A stretch of DNA of 64,000 bases from contig JAMLHR010000002.1 of NCBI GenBank assembly GCA_023957015.1, positions 55,034 through 119,033 on the forward strand, in the 5' to 3' direction. Numbering within the stretch: the stretch's first letter is position 1; every line of letters starts with the position of its first letter. The position numbers were made by a program, and so were the translations under genes. Below the pieces are notes generated by a model. It did not search any database. It had not been told where the DNA came from and saw only the letters and a list, made by a program, of their open reading frames with translations. Below are positions 30,467-39,825 of this stretch, piece by piece. This stretch comes from Thermomicrobiales bacterium. Its GTDB lineage: Bacteria; Chloroflexota; Chloroflexia; Thermomicrobiales; UBA6265.

Positions 30467-32056
30467 CTATGAATCCCAAACAACCGATGATTTGAAGTAC
30501 GGCAGGTCTGCAGCGTCCCACAGCATTGGTTGCTGCGCCAAGCGCGCCTTGTGGTCCTCCCAGGGCAGGTTCTGACTCCAACCTTTCTCGGCGGAACCCG
30601 CGAGTCGCGGCAGCAATTGGAAGAAGAGTTCGTCGCGATTCTCGATGAACTCGCACCAGATCGCGGCTTCGACACCTGCCACGCGTTCCAGCGGCAGACT
30701 CGGAGCGATGGTTGCTGGATCCCAGTTGTAGGAATCGGCAACTGTGCCCTGACCGTAGTTGTTGGACTTCATGCCAACCTTGGCGTGCATCTCTTCCTGT
30801 GCAGGATCGGCACTTGGTTCCGGATAGGTGGTGTCCAGATAGAGCCAGGTGCCGAGCGAGATGATCACGCTCGCGCCTTGTTCCAGTGCCAGAATCACGT
30901 CTTGATCGGCAACCGAGAAGAGCTCGACGAACGCCTTGCCAACCGGCGAGTTGAGCCATTGCGCTTCTTGGGAATCAGGATCTATCTCCGCGTTCTTCGA
31001 TGCGCGAACACGCTCAATCAGGTGATCGGGTATCCAAAGCTGCATGATGTCGCCCTCTTGCAGTCCGCCGCGAGCGGCTTCCTGCCAGGCGACGATGCCC
31101 TTGCCGGTGTTTCGAGCGATCGGTAGTGCCATCTGGATGTATTGCTGGAAATCCTCGTGCGTCATTGCGATGGCTTCGTCGCCACCGATGTGAATACGCG
31201 CACCGTTCGTTGACTCCGCGAGCGTGGAGTAGATCGCCTGAAGCAGCTCGGGCACGCCGGGTTGATCCGGATGCAGATAGTGCATGGCGGGATCGGTCTC
31301 AAGGATGCCAGCGGCCGCCAGTTCCGGGTATGCCCTGAGAACGCTGGCGGTGTGACCGGGTGAATCGAACTCCGGTATAACGGTGACGAAGCGGTCAGCT
31401 GCATACTGCACCAACTCGGCGAATTCCGTGGTGGTGTAATAGCCGCCTTCGCGATCATTACGTGCCGTTTTGCCACTGACTTCTGTAAGCTTCGGCCAGC
31501 CTGGCACCTCGAAGCGCCAGCCCTCGGTGTCGCTCAGGTGCCAATGGAGCACATTCATCTTGTAGAGCGCGAGAAGATCGATCACGTCACGCACAGTACT
31601 GGCCGGGTGGAAACAGCGGACGACATCGAAGCTAAGCCCGCGCCAGGCGAGGCGAGGAGCGTCGATGATTGTGCCGACTGGAAGTACGCCGCCGTTGAGC
31701 GACGCCAACTGCACCAGTGTCGTTGCGCCACGGAAGACGGCTTCTGCTGATACGCCCGTGATCGTCGCGTTCTTGTGCGTGATCTCGATGCTGTGGAGTT
31801 CGCGTTCCGCCAGATCGCCATCCGCCCGTGTGCCGATGGTATCCGGCAGCGATGCCTCGAAGGGCTTGATCTCCAGGTGGATCACTGGGCCGAGACCCGC
31901 ACCGACCTCGATGTCCGCATACCGGGCGAGACCATCGCGCAGCCAGCGGGCCGCGCTTTCTGTACCGAGCTCCGCCACGATCTGCGTGGTTGCGTCGAGT
32001 GTGAGGGTGCCTTCTCCGGCCATGAACTGCTGTGGTGCCGGAATAACGTTGAGCAT
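30467..32056 (-). CDS. GH20 beta-N-acetylhexosaminidase B
   Basis: A 529-residue paralogue of the neighbouring gene with the same domains. The catalytic pair is in RIHIGGDEAIAMTH; WRGLSFDVVRCFHP, VIPEFDSPGHTASVLRAYPE, VAWQEAARGGLQ and AAIWCEFIENRDELFFQLLP are conserved. The first 155 residues differ from copy A at about six positions, whereas the barrel and C-terminus differ at roughly a third. The region ERVRASKNAEIDPDSQEAQW is longer and unlike A, so substrate range may differ. The ATG at 32056 (MLNVIPAPQQ) follows CAGGAGATTGGTCC; the open frame continuing upstream through the palindromic repeat is not credible. Likely co-transcribed with A. Confidence 0.92.
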   Translation of the reverse strand: MLNVIPAPQQFMAGEGTLTLDATTQIVAELGTESAARWLRDGLARYADIEVGAGLGPVIHLEIKPFEASLPDTIGTRADGDLAERELHSIEITHKNATITGVSAEAVFRGATTLVQLASLNGGVLPVGTIIDAPRLAWRGLSFDVVRCFHPASTVRDVIDLLALYKMNVLHWHLSDTEGWRFEVPGWPKLTEVSGKTARNDREGGYYTTTEFAELVQYAADRFVTVIPEFDSPGHTASVLRAYPELAAAGILETDPAMHYLHPDQPGVPELLQAIYSTLAESTNGARIHIGGDEAIAMTHEDFQQYIQMALPIARNTGKGIVAWQEAARGGLQEGDIMQLWIPDHLIERVRASKNAEIDPDSQEAQWLNSPVGKAFVELFSVADQDVILALEQGASVIISLGTWLYLDTTYPEPSADPAQEEMHAKVGMKSNNYGQGTVADSYNWDPATIAPSLPLERVAGVEAAIWCEFIENRDELFFQLLPRLAGSAEKGWSQNLPWEDHKARLAQQPMLWDAADLPYFKSSVVWDS

Positions 32057-32109
32057 TGGACCAATCTCCTGTTGCATGTGAGCCACAGTGGCGTTCACAA
32101 ATAACGATG

Positions 32110-32174
32110 GGTAGCAGGGGAGCTTGTCTCCCCTTTTGTATGTGCCTGGAGGGCAGACGAGCTGCCCTGCTACC
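32110..32174. repeat. Palindromic GGTAGCAGGG element, copy 2
   Basis: GGTAGCAGGG at 32110-32119 and CCCTGCTACC at 32165-32174, with CTTGTCTCCCC and GGAGGGCAGACGAGCTGCCCT inside. A 65-base version of the element at 16780-16885, in the gap between gpmI and the GH20 gene B. Confidence 0.7.
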
Positions 32175-32239
32175 GGTTGCCCTTCGAATCTCATTATCGC
32201 CGGTATCGTGGAGAGAAACGCGCGTCGGTTCATCACCCG

Positions 32240-33796
32240 TTACCGGACAACCAAACTCGTTTGCGTCATTGATTCCGGTGTCGGAATACCAGCCAGATCG
32301 AGCACTGTCGGCGCCAACGCGCTTAGCACGCCGTCCTCTCGAAGTGTGGCGTGTCGTAACGGGTGGTCATCGGGAGCGAACAGTACCAGTGGCACAGGAT
32401 TGGTGGTGTGAGCAGTCATCGGTCCACCGGTAACGCGATCGATTTCCTCTTCGGCATTACCGTGATCGGCGGTGAAGATACCGACGCCGCCAACCTCATC
32501 CAGCGCCGCGGTGATCCGACCAACACAGGCATCCACGGTCTCAACCGCCTTGACTACCGCCGGAATCACACCGGTATGACCGACCATGTCGCCATTGGCG
32601 AAGTTGACGATGATCACATCGAAATCGCGACTGAGAATGGCATCGACCACACCATCGCAAACCTCCAGCGCGCTCATCTCTGGCTGGAGATCGTAGGTGG
32701 CGACTTTGGGCGAGGCTGCCATCTTGCGGACCTCGCCCGGGAAGGGCTCCTCCCGTCCACCATTGATAAAGAAGGTGACGTGTGGATACTTCTCTGTTTC
32801 CGCAGAGTGATACTGGGTCTTACCAGCCTCGCTGATGGCGCGGGCGAGTGGATACTCTACATCCTGCGGCGGGAAGATCACGTCCGCTTCCAAATCGACA
32901 TCGTAGGTCGTCATCGTCGTCAGGCGATGGTTGGGATTCCAGTCGCCGCGATCGAACGCGGAGAAGCTTGGACTTGTCAGCAGTTCACTGAGTTCGCGAC
33001 CACGGTCCGAGCGGAAGTTGAAGAAGAGGAACTCGTCGTTCGGTCCAACGGAATGAGAGTGACCATCTGCATCCAGGATCAGCGATGGCTCCATGAACTC
33101 ATCGGTAACACCAGCATCGTAGCCTGCCTGAATCGCATCTGCTGCGGACGTGAACGGTGTGCCATCGGCATGGACGATGAGGTTGAACGCCCTGGCCTCG
33201 CGCTCCCAGCGATGATCGCGATCCATGGCGTAATAGCGACCGACCAGCGTCGCGATTCTGGCACCATCGTGTCGACCCACAGCCTCCTCGATCGGCTTAA
33301 TGAACTCGATTGCCGAGGTCGGGGATGTGTCCCGACCGTCGGTGAAACCGTGGACCAGAATCCTGTTCACGCTAGCTTCGATGGCAGCATTGATCGTCGC
33401 CACCAAATGGCGATTGTGGGCGTGAACGCCGCCATCGCCGATCAGACCGAGCAGATGCAGTTGGGCATTGTTGGCGATCACCCGGTTGAAAACACCCTGC
33501 AGCACATCGTTGGCGGCAAAGGAGCCATCAGCAATCGCGCGATCGATACGTGTGATCCACTGATAGACAATGAAACCGGCACCGATATTGAGGTGGCCGA
33601 CCTCGCTGTTGCCCATCTGACCGGCGGGGAGCCCAACATCCTCCCCGCTGGTGCGGAGTGTGGCGTGAGGATAGTCGGACATTAGGCGGTCCATGTTCGG
33701 GGTGTTGGCCTGGAGGACCGCATTGCCTGGTTCGTCTCTCCCGATTCCCCATCCATCCAGAATCGCCAACAGCACTGGAGTCTTCCGTTCAGTCAT
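32240..33796 (-). CDS. gpmI: 2,3-bisphosphoglycerate-independent phosphoglycerate mutase
   Basis: A 518-residue Mn-dependent alkaline-phosphatase-superfamily enzyme that interconverts 3- and 2-phosphoglycerate. Visible: LLAILDGWGIGRDEPGNAVL (metal Asp), GQMGNSEVGHLNIGAGFIVY with the phosphoserine Ser, GLIGDGGVHAHNRHL, HGFTDGRDTSPTSAIEFIKP, RYYAMDRDHRWER, FFNFRSDRGRELS, VNFANGDMVGHTG and IFTADHGNAEEEID. The ATG at 33796 (MTERKTPVLL) follows AGGGGACAAG; an upstream ATG adds 11 residues with no similarity. It lies 6 kb from eno, the next glycolytic step. No defects. Confidence 0.95.
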   Translation of the reverse strand: MTERKTPVLLAILDGWGIGRDEPGNAVLQANTPNMDRLMSDYPHATLRTSGEDVGLPAGQMGNSEVGHLNIGAGFIVYQWITRIDRAIADGSFAANDVLQGVFNRVIANNAQLHLLGLIGDGGVHAHNRHLVATINAAIEASVNRILVHGFTDGRDTSPTSAIEFIKPIEEAVGRHDGARIATLVGRYYAMDRDHRWEREARAFNLIVHADGTPFTSAADAIQAGYDAGVTDEFMEPSLILDADGHSHSVGPNDEFLFFNFRSDRGRELSELLTSPSFSAFDRGDWNPNHRLTTMTTYDVDLEADVIFPPQDVEYPLARAISEAGKTQYHSAETEKYPHVTFFINGGREEPFPGEVRKMAASPKVATYDLQPEMSALEVCDGVVDAILSRDFDVIIVNFANGDMVGHTGVIPAVVKAVETVDACVGRITAALDEVGGVGIFTADHGNAEEEIDRVTGGPMTAHTTNPVPLVLFAPDDHPLRHATLREDGVLSALAPTVLDLAGIPTPESMTQTSLVVR

Positions 33797-33922
33797 TGTG
33801 TTCTTGTCCCCTGGCGCGCAGTGCGGCATACCGCGGGTGACTTAATACCCGGAGCATGCGAAAATACCACTCAAACGGTACCAGTTTGAGCGCGAAATTG
33901 CGTGCGTGTACGGAGTGAACAG

Positions 33923-35002
33923 ATGGCGAACTACCAGATTTCCCTGCTGCCTGGCGATGGCATTGGTCCCGAAGTGGCTGAGGCTACGCGACGCGTGCTT
34001 GATGCTACCGGAGTCGGCTTCGATTGGGAGGTCTGCGCCGCTGGTCTCGATGCCTTCGAGGCGACCGGCGAGCTGTTGCCGGAGGCCACATTGGACTCTA
34101 TTCGCCGAAATGGTATCGGTCTGAAGGGACCTATCACCACCCCGATCGGCACGGGCTTCCGTTCCGTGAATGTTGCCCTGCGGCAGGAGTTGGACCTCTA
34201 CGCCAATCTGCGACCGGGTAAGACCATCAAGGGTGTGCAGAGCACGTTTGAGGATATCGATCTCGTCATTGTCCGCGAGAACACTGAAGACACCTACGCT
34301 GGCGTCGAGTTCGATACCGGCACACCGGAGGTTGCGGCCGTCCTCGCTGCCATCAACGCGAATGGCAAGAAGCAGGTGCCGCTGGATGCCGCCATCACGA
34401 TCAAGATGATCACGCCGGAGGGTAGCCGCCGCATCGTCAAGTACGCCTTCGAATACGCCCGCGCCAACGGTCGTAAGAAGGTCACGGCCGTCCACAAGGC
34501 GAACATCATGAAGTTCACCGATGGACTCTTCCTCCATATCGCCCAGGAAGTTGCCAAGGACTATCCGGAGATCGAGTTCGACGATCGCATCGTCGATAAC
34601 ATGTGCATGCAGCTGATGCAGAAGCCGGAACTTTACGATGTTCTGGTGATGCCGAACCTGTATGGCGATATCGTCAGCGACCTTGTCGCCGGTATGGTTG
34701 GCGGACTCGGTGTGGCCCCGGGCGGAAATATCGGCAAGAATGCAGCCGTGTTCGAGCCGATCCACGGCTCGGCTCCGACGCATGCTGGCAAGAACGTCGC
34801 CAATCCGGTGGCGATGCTGCTGAGTGGCGCACTCATGCTGCGCCATCTGAACGAGCAGGACGCCGCCGAGCGGGTTGAGGGTGCCGTCGCCGAGGTCATC
34901 GCCAGGGGCGAGCAGGTGACCTACGACCTCCGTGCCGATCGCGATCAGAGCAAGGCCGCTGGCACCAGCCAGATGGCAGACGCGATCATCGCTGCGTTGT
35001 AA
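33923..35002 (+). CDS. icd: Isocitrate dehydrogenase (short, NAD-type subfamily)
   Basis: A 359-residue beta-decarboxylating dehydrogenase. LLPGDGIGPEVAEATRRVLD opens the fold. The substrate helix FRSVNVALRQELDLYANLRP has the Ser-Asn-Arg pattern of isocitrate rather than isopropylmalate enzymes. VIVRENTEDTYAG, VHKANIMKFTDGLF, NLYGDIVSDLVAGMVGGLG and the coenzyme loop EPIHGSAPTHAGKNVANPVA follow. The short length and loop suggest the NAD-dependent form, but cofactor choice needs assay; homoisocitrate dehydrogenase is a less likely alternative. The ATG at 33923 follows CGGAGTGAACAG. An intrinsic terminator follows. Confidence 0.88.
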   Translation: MANYQISLLPGDGIGPEVAEATRRVLDATGVGFDWEVCAAGLDAFEATGELLPEATLDSIRRNGIGLKGPITTPIGTGFRSVNVALRQELDLYANLRPGKTIKGVQSTFEDIDLVIVRENTEDTYAGVEFDTGTPEVAAVLAAINANGKKQVPLDAAITIKMITPEGSRRIVKYAFEYARANGRKKVTAVHKANIMKFTDGLFLHIAQEVAKDYPEIEFDDRIVDNMCMQLMQKPELYDVLVMPNLYGDIVSDLVAGMVGGLGVAPGGNIGKNAAVFEPIHGSAPTHAGKNVANPVAMLLSGALMLRHLNEQDAAERVEGAVAEVIARGEQVTYDLRADRDQSKAAGTSQMADAIIAAL

Positions 35003-35028
35003 ACATACATCCTGATCTGAATAGCCAA

Positions 35029-35059
35029 CAAAACCGGAAGGGCAACCTTCCGGTTTTAC
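35029..35059 (+). terminator. icd terminator (left copy of a 31-bp direct repeat)
   Basis: AAAACCGGAAGG-GCAA-CCTTCCGGTTTT: a 12-bp stem with a 4-base loop and T-rich end, 26 bases after the icd stop. The same 31 bases recur at 36628-36658, on the other side of a decayed insertion sequence. Confidence 0.9.
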
Positions 35060-36627
35060 TTAAGTTTGGCACTCTGAGGAGGCGAGGGTTCTGGTGAGCC
35101 GTCGTCATCGTGGAACATGTCTGGATTGTGCGAGTCTGAGGCGTATCGTTGGCGATTAAAGATGGGCATCCGCGACCGCCAACAGCACCTTCAAGGCGGT
35201 ATTTTCCGTGAGGTTGGTCCGGAACCACGCACAATGGGGTGTTACCTGCCGGGGTGGTGCGGTCATCAGCTTCTTCCCGGAGTTGCATCGTCAGGTCACG
35301 CGGGGTCCGACGCTATCGGTACCAACGCCGGGAATGCCGAATGGACGGCGGACACCTGACTCCCGTCAGGGATGAGGACCGCGTACACCCAGACCACCCA
35401 CTGCGTCACGGTCACTGCACCTCGGGCCGACCACTGTTGCTGGTCGCTTTGATCCCCAGCCACTCTTCAGTTCCCGATGCATTACCTCCACTTCCCACCC
35501 GTTGCCACACCAGGCGCCAGCTGTTCCACCGAATGGGGGCGGCTCCCATCCGTGAAGTTTGGCGGGCATTGACCAGGAGTGCATCATGTCACGCGATCGT
35601 CGTGACGATCCGCCCACGTCAATCCCGGCAATCGTGATGAGCATCAGGGGATGGTCAGCTGTGATCACCCAGGGACCGGTCACCTGGACCGTAGATACGG
35701 TCTTTGCCCCGCACCCGAATGACACATGTCTGCCACGGAATGCTCCTGTCCCTGCGCTTGCGGTGTGAGACCGCGGTCTCCCATAGAGCCCGCTTCCGTC
35801 CCGTCGGGGTGGTTCGTTCGGATCGGGAGATGGTACAGCGCCCGATTCTTCGCCTTCAGCGCGCAATCCCGGTCGTGGCCGGTGGCAAGGCATTCCAGGT
35901 TCCCGCACCACTATGGGCCTTATCCCCGTCACCACGGGGACGATCCTGTTCACCCAGCGCGTCCATCGCCTCCCGGATGATCCGGAGCACCCTCCCAGCG
36001 CGGCCTGCCATTCCGTCGGGGATGATCTGCCCATGGCCACCGAGGTCGGTGATGGAGCTGGTGCAAACACCAGCGGGATGGCACGACTGTCTCCGCGGTG
36101 GGTGGTGTCAACCCGCTCCCGTCCCTTCCCAGCGCTGGGCATGATGGATGCCAGGCTTCCAGGGTGGTGTCCGCGGGGATCGTCCCACCCGATCCCGGCA
36201 TCTTCCGCCCGGTCCGTGGGAGCTGAGTGCCATCGACCACCACCACCACCGGATCGCTGACGTGCATACAGCCGCAGCCAGTGGGCGATAACCTGACGCT
36301 GCAACGCGCTGATCACAGCCCGTGGGGCGGAGAACGCCCGGTAGGTCGCGGTCCAGTCACGCGATGCCATGCCCATGACAGGCATGCGTGAGACCATGCT
36401 CCGGCCAGTCACAGAACCAGACCAACGGTCAGCACCAGGAGGCGCAGCGCAGTCCTGCGTTGGTGGGTAGCGTGACGGAGCATGGTGGCACAGGTAGTAA
36501 CAAACTGGGTCGAGAACATTGGGATCGGGCATCACAGACTCCTTGGCCATGGATCATGAAGAGGCCCTTAGCCTACGGAGTCTGTGACTTCTTGACAATC
36601 CCCTGTACGAAAACTGCCAAAGTTAAG
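35060..36627 (-). mobile_element. Decayed IS4/IS701-like insertion sequence
   Basis: About 1.57 kb bounded by imperfect inverted ends CTTAAGTTTGGCA (35059-35071) and TGCCAAAGTTAAG (36615-36627), matching at 12 of 13 positions. Outside them are identical 31-bp copies of a terminator hairpin. The interior holds a frameshifted DDE transposase on the minus strand. The long flanking repeats may be an unusually large target duplication or the outcome of insertion into a pre-existing terminator. Immobile in this state. Confidence 0.75.
35366..36550 (-). pseudogene. DDE transposase remnant (IS4/IS701-like)
   Basis: A nominally open frame, but transposase-like peptides fall in several frames. The start MPDPNVLDPVCYYLCHHAP and SRDWTATYRAFSAPRAVISA share one frame. 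The first catalytic region VVVVVDGTQLPRTGRKMPGS lies in another (36267-35950). GDSRAIPLVFAPAPSPTS and TVQVTGPWVITADHPLMLIT follow. The C-terminal WEVEVMHRELKSGWG gives the Glu of a DDE triad in an H-R-E-L-K setting typical of IS4-related enzymes. Several indels break the fold. The C-terminus is Pro/Arg-rich, consistent with off-frame translation. Confidence 0.65.
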
Positions 36628-36658
36628 CAAAACCGGAAGGGCAACCTTCCGGTTTTAC
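36628..36658. terminator. Terminator hairpin, right copy of the 31-bp direct repeat
   Basis: Identical to 35029-35059. It lies between the insertion sequence and the convergent serine hydrolase, where it may stop transcription from either side. Confidence 0.8.
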
Positions 36659-36682
36659 GTTCTTGACAACAGATATGTTGCG

Positions 36683-38344
36683 TTATGATCGCGTGAACCC
36701 GAACGATCTCGACCAACCATCAGAGTACACGAATCCGGTGACCTCGCCCCTGTCATCCCGTGAGAAGCGCAAGCTCTCGCTCATCAGGCCACCGGTGCCA
36801 AAGTGGTCTGGACCAAGCTGTTGATACGCCTGACTCCGAGTTCGCAATCTGCTCACCATCAGCGGACCTGCTTCGATACTGATATCCCACCAAGTGTCCA
36901 GTTCGTCGCTGTAATAGCGACCAGCCACTTTCGCAGGCATTCCGTCCGATACAGGCGGCACGCGCAGGAACGTCCGGGTCTCGCCGGAGTAGGTGAACAG
37001 GACGCGTAGAGATGTCACCCCCTGTCCGGCCTCCAGGGCAGTGGGGATGAACACGTAGTACCCCCATTCGTTGGAGTAGGTGTTGTCATCCCGCCGGATC
37101 AGTTGTGACTTACGACCGCGAACCTCCAGGCACGGTTCACCATCACTACCCAGTTCAATGATGAGGTGTGACTCACCGGTACCCTGCAGATACGTTCCTT
37201 CCAGCGATCGTGGCTCGACCTGGACTACATCGTTGGTGTCGATTTCCGATTTCTGGTCGCCCGTATCCGCGGTGTTGGATGTACGATCGCGCTCTGCAAA
37301 GATATCGGCCAAGACAATCTCCGCGATCCGATCGGTCACCCTGCCAGGCCCGACCTCGTGGAAGTTGGCGAACACGGCCACACCAAATCCAAGTTCAGGT
37401 ATTCGGAAGTAGTTGCTGCCGTAGCCCGCCCAGCCGCCGCTGTGACCGACGCGATGGAATCCGTGGAACTGGTCTACTCCCAGCCCCCAGGCGTAGTCCA
37501 TCGGTGTGCAGTCCTTGAACGTGCCTGGTGTCTGCATCATCGTCAGCAACTCGCCACCGCCCACCTGAGCAGTAGAGAAGTTGGCAATCCACTTGCCAAA
37601 ATCTGCCACGGAGGTGAACAGTCCTCCATCTCCGACCAGATCATCTAGCGGCATCATATCAAGACGATAGGTGCCATCCTCCAGCACCCGATACGCCTGA
37701 GCCCTGTTGGGAATCACCGTGGCGTGATCGTCGTTGAAGTGCGAGTTTGTCATCCCCAGTGGTGTAAAGATGCGCTCGCGCGCGAACTGCGCCATTGTCT
37801 GACCAGATACGCGTTCAACCAGTATCGCCAGCAACACATAACCGGAGTTGCTGTAGGCGTATTTCGTGTTCGGCTCAAACTCCAGCGTTTTCAGCCGACA
37901 CACATACTTCAGGCAATCGTTCAGCGTCATTTGATCTTCATCTCGCCAACCAACAAGAGGCAGTATGCTGAGGTAATCCGTGATACCGCTGACGTGATGG
38001 AGCAGGTGCCGAACGGTGACCGGATGTTCCCACTGTGGCAACTCAGTGAGGTATTTCTGCACCGGATCATCGACGTGTAACAATCCAGCCTGCTGCAACA
38101 ACGCTACGCACATCGCAGCGAACTGCTTGGAAATCGAAGCGATGTCGAAGATGGAGATTGGCGAGATTGGGACGTTGTGCTCCAGATTGGCCATGCCGTA
38201 ACCGTTGGCGTACACGATCTCACCCTCGCGGTAGATCGCCAGAGCAGCACCGGGTGTGCTGTTGGTGTAACTGGCGAACAGCGCGTCGATCTCGGTGCGG
38301 ACCGAATTGGTGATCGTCCAGTGGGTGTTGGCGTGTGTGGTCAT
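36683..38344 (-). CDS. Serine hydrolase, class C beta-lactamase family
   Basis: A 553-residue penicillin-binding-protein/AmpC-fold hydrolase. The catalytic triad motifs are visible: SISKQFAAMC (SxxK, Ser near residue 75), KYAYSNSGYVLLA (YxN) and FHRVGHSGGWAGYG (HxG). A C-terminal lipocalin-like beta domain (from about residue 385) starts after an acidic linker (RSLEGTYLQGTGESHLIIEL). No signal peptide. Members include D-aminopeptidases, esterases and transacylases; activity on beta-lactams should not be assumed. The ATG at 38344 follows ATCGGGAGACGT. Stands alone, 38 bases downstream of the HTH/substrate-binding fusion on the same strand, so possibly in one transcript. Confidence 0.85.
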   Translation of the reverse strand: MTTHANTHWTITNSVRTEIDALFASYTNSTPGAALAIYREGEIVYANGYGMANLEHNVPISPISIFDIASISKQFAAMCVALLQQAGLLHVDDPVQKYLTELPQWEHPVTVRHLLHHVSGITDYLSILPLVGWRDEDQMTLNDCLKYVCRLKTLEFEPNTKYAYSNSGYVLLAILVERVSGQTMAQFARERIFTPLGMTNSHFNDDHATVIPNRAQAYRVLEDGTYRLDMMPLDDLVGDGGLFTSVADFGKWIANFSTAQVGGGELLTMMQTPGTFKDCTPMDYAWGLGVDQFHGFHRVGHSGGWAGYGSNYFRIPELGFGVAVFANFHEVGPGRVTDRIAEIVLADIFAERDRTSNTADTGDQKSEIDTNDVVQVEPRSLEGTYLQGTGESHLIIELGSDGEPCLEVRGRKSQLIRRDDNTYSNEWGYYVFIPTALEAGQGVTSLRVLFTYSGETRTFLRVPPVSDGMPAKVAGRYYSDELDTWWDISIEAGPLMVSRLRTRSQAYQQLGPDHFGTGGLMSESLRFSRDDRGEVTGFVYSDGWSRSFGFTRS

Positions 38345-38382
38345 ACGTCTCCCGATATCCATTGATGTGTGCTGGTGGCTCG

Positions 38383-39825
38383 TTACTCGAATGCTTCCCC
38401 GGTTAATGTCTCAACAATCCATTTGACTGCCGCTCTTACGCCTGCGAGGCCGAGGCCGAAACCTTGGTCATCGTAGTAGTAGATCGCGTTGTTTGCGTAT
38501 GCTGGTAGCGCCTTGGTGATGGGATCAGCCAGGAAATCTTCGTATTGGGCTTGTGAGTCATAGCCGAGATACAGCACGATGTCGGCATCGACTTTCCCTA
38601 ACTCTTCCAACGAGAATGTCAGATAGAAGGCTTCGCGATCCTCGGCGGCCAGGGTTTCAATGAAGCTGGTTGGCGTCAGACCAAGTTCTCTATACGCAGG
38701 ATATCCAGATGAGGAGACTGACACTTCACCATCCCAAATGTAGTGGGATGTGATAGCGAAGAATTCGTTGGAATCAGCATAATGCTCGCCAATCAGCACA
38801 CGTTTGCCTTGAACAAACGGAGCTACCGCTTCGCGGGCGCGAGAGACGTATGCATTGTGATCCGCAAGCAGGTTTGCCGCTGTTTCCTCTACGCCGAATA
38901 GCGCTCCGAAATCGCGAACACCAGCGCGTGGTGCATCCGTCACGCGGATCGGTTTGCGGATGAATGGTGCGATTCCTGCGAGTATCTCGTACCGATCATC
39001 TGGCTGATAGTTTGCGTTGCCGAGAATCAGATCAGGTTCGAGCAAGAGAACCTGTTCCACATCAAGTTCCCACGCGAACCCAACCGAGGGGACATCAGCC
39101 AGTGAAGCCAGGAGGTCGTCGGTCAGATCGCCTGCGTTCGGCAGTATCCTGGAGAACGATGTGTTCCCCAGGCCGACAATGTTTTGGGCGACGCCAAGCT
39201 CAAACATGGCAATCTGCTCATCATCCAGCACCACAATGCGCTGCGGATCCGCGGGGATGTCCAGCCGATCATCCATCGTTTCCACAATCGTTGTCTCGTC
39301 ACCACGCTCAACAACGGTGAAGAGTGATCGTTCTTCCCCCCAATCGGGTTCGACCCAAACGAACTCACCGAGCTTGTCTGCGGCAGCCGTCGCTTCCTGT
39401 GCGGAGACGTTACGCACGGCACCGGGAATACTCAGCATTCCCGCCAAACCCATGGCACCACCGAGGAAATGGCGCCGATCGGTCGAAAGTCCGGGTCGAT
39501 TGAGTGTATCGGTCATGGTGTTTCTCTTTTCCATCACAGTTGGTTCGATAAGTCGGTAGAAGAGATCGATTTCAGCGCTGGTTGCCCGCGCGATCGCCTG
39601 GAGCGTGCGGAACGAGGGCGCGTGCCTGCCGCTCTCCAGGCGGGCGATCGCAGCCTGCTCGGTGCCGATGGCAATACCCAGCTCTGCCTGCGTCATCCCG
39701 CGCTGCTTGCGGAGCTGCCGGATGCTATCCGAAAGCGCATTCAGCTCCAGGGCAGACCGTTGCCGGTCAGCGGCGATTTCGGTGTATTGCGCCACGGTTT
39801 TCTCGCGCGTGCGGCGAAAGCTCAT
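38383..39825 (-). CDS. HTH (XRE) domain fused to Tat-exported siderophore-binding protein
   Basis: One uninterrupted 480-residue frame with two unlike parts. Residues 1-95 form a Cro/C1-type HTH resembling HigA-like antitoxins (RQLRKQRGMTQAELGIAIGT, AAIARLESGRHAPSFRTLQA). Around residue 115 comes a twin-arginine signal (STDRRHFLGGAMGLAGMLS), then a Fe3+-siderophore (Peripla_BP_2) binding domain: PQRIVVLDDEQIAMFELGV, VEQVLLLEPDLILGNANYQP, AVKWIVETLTGEAFE. An internal ATG (MTDTLNRPG) behind GGAAAAGAGAAACACC could start the exported protein alone. Either a lost stop merged two coupled genes or two products come from one frame. No ABC permease or ATPase nearby. Confidence 0.8.
   Translation of the reverse strand: MSFRRTREKTVAQYTEIAADRQRSALELNALSDSIRQLRKQRGMTQAELGIAIGTEQAAIARLESGRHAPSFRTLQAIARATSAEIDLFYRLIEPTVMEKRNTMTDTLNRPGLSTDRRHFLGGAMGLAGMLSIPGAVRNVSAQEATAAADKLGEFVWVEPDWGEERSLFTVVERGDETTIVETMDDRLDIPADPQRIVVLDDEQIAMFELGVAQNIVGLGNTSFSRILPNAGDLTDDLLASLADVPSVGFAWELDVEQVLLLEPDLILGNANYQPDDRYEILAGIAPFIRKPIRVTDAPRAGVRDFGALFGVEETAANLLADHNAYVSRAREAVAPFVQGKRVLIGEHYADSNEFFAITSHYIWDGEVSVSSSGYPAYRELGLTPTSFIETLAAEDREAFYLTFSLEELGKVDADIVLYLGYDSQAQYEDFLADPITKALPAYANNAIYYYDDQGFGLGLAGVRAAVKWIVETLTGEAFE

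Noticed and set aside
32054..32236. Upstream extension of GH20 gene B beginning MNRRAFLSTIPAIM, reminiscent of a Tat signal
   Set aside because: It reads through the palindromic repeat, lacks a hydrophobic core and a ribosome site, and paralogue A begins at the equivalent MLN start.
32363..33685. A 440-codon open frame antisense to gpmI
   Set aside because: Fully inside a well-supported gene, no recognisable motif; a shadow of codon bias.
36663..36689. TTGACA followed by TATGAT, a promoter-like pair
   Set aside because: The spacer is only 15 bases and it would fire into the 3' end of a convergent gene; probably chance.
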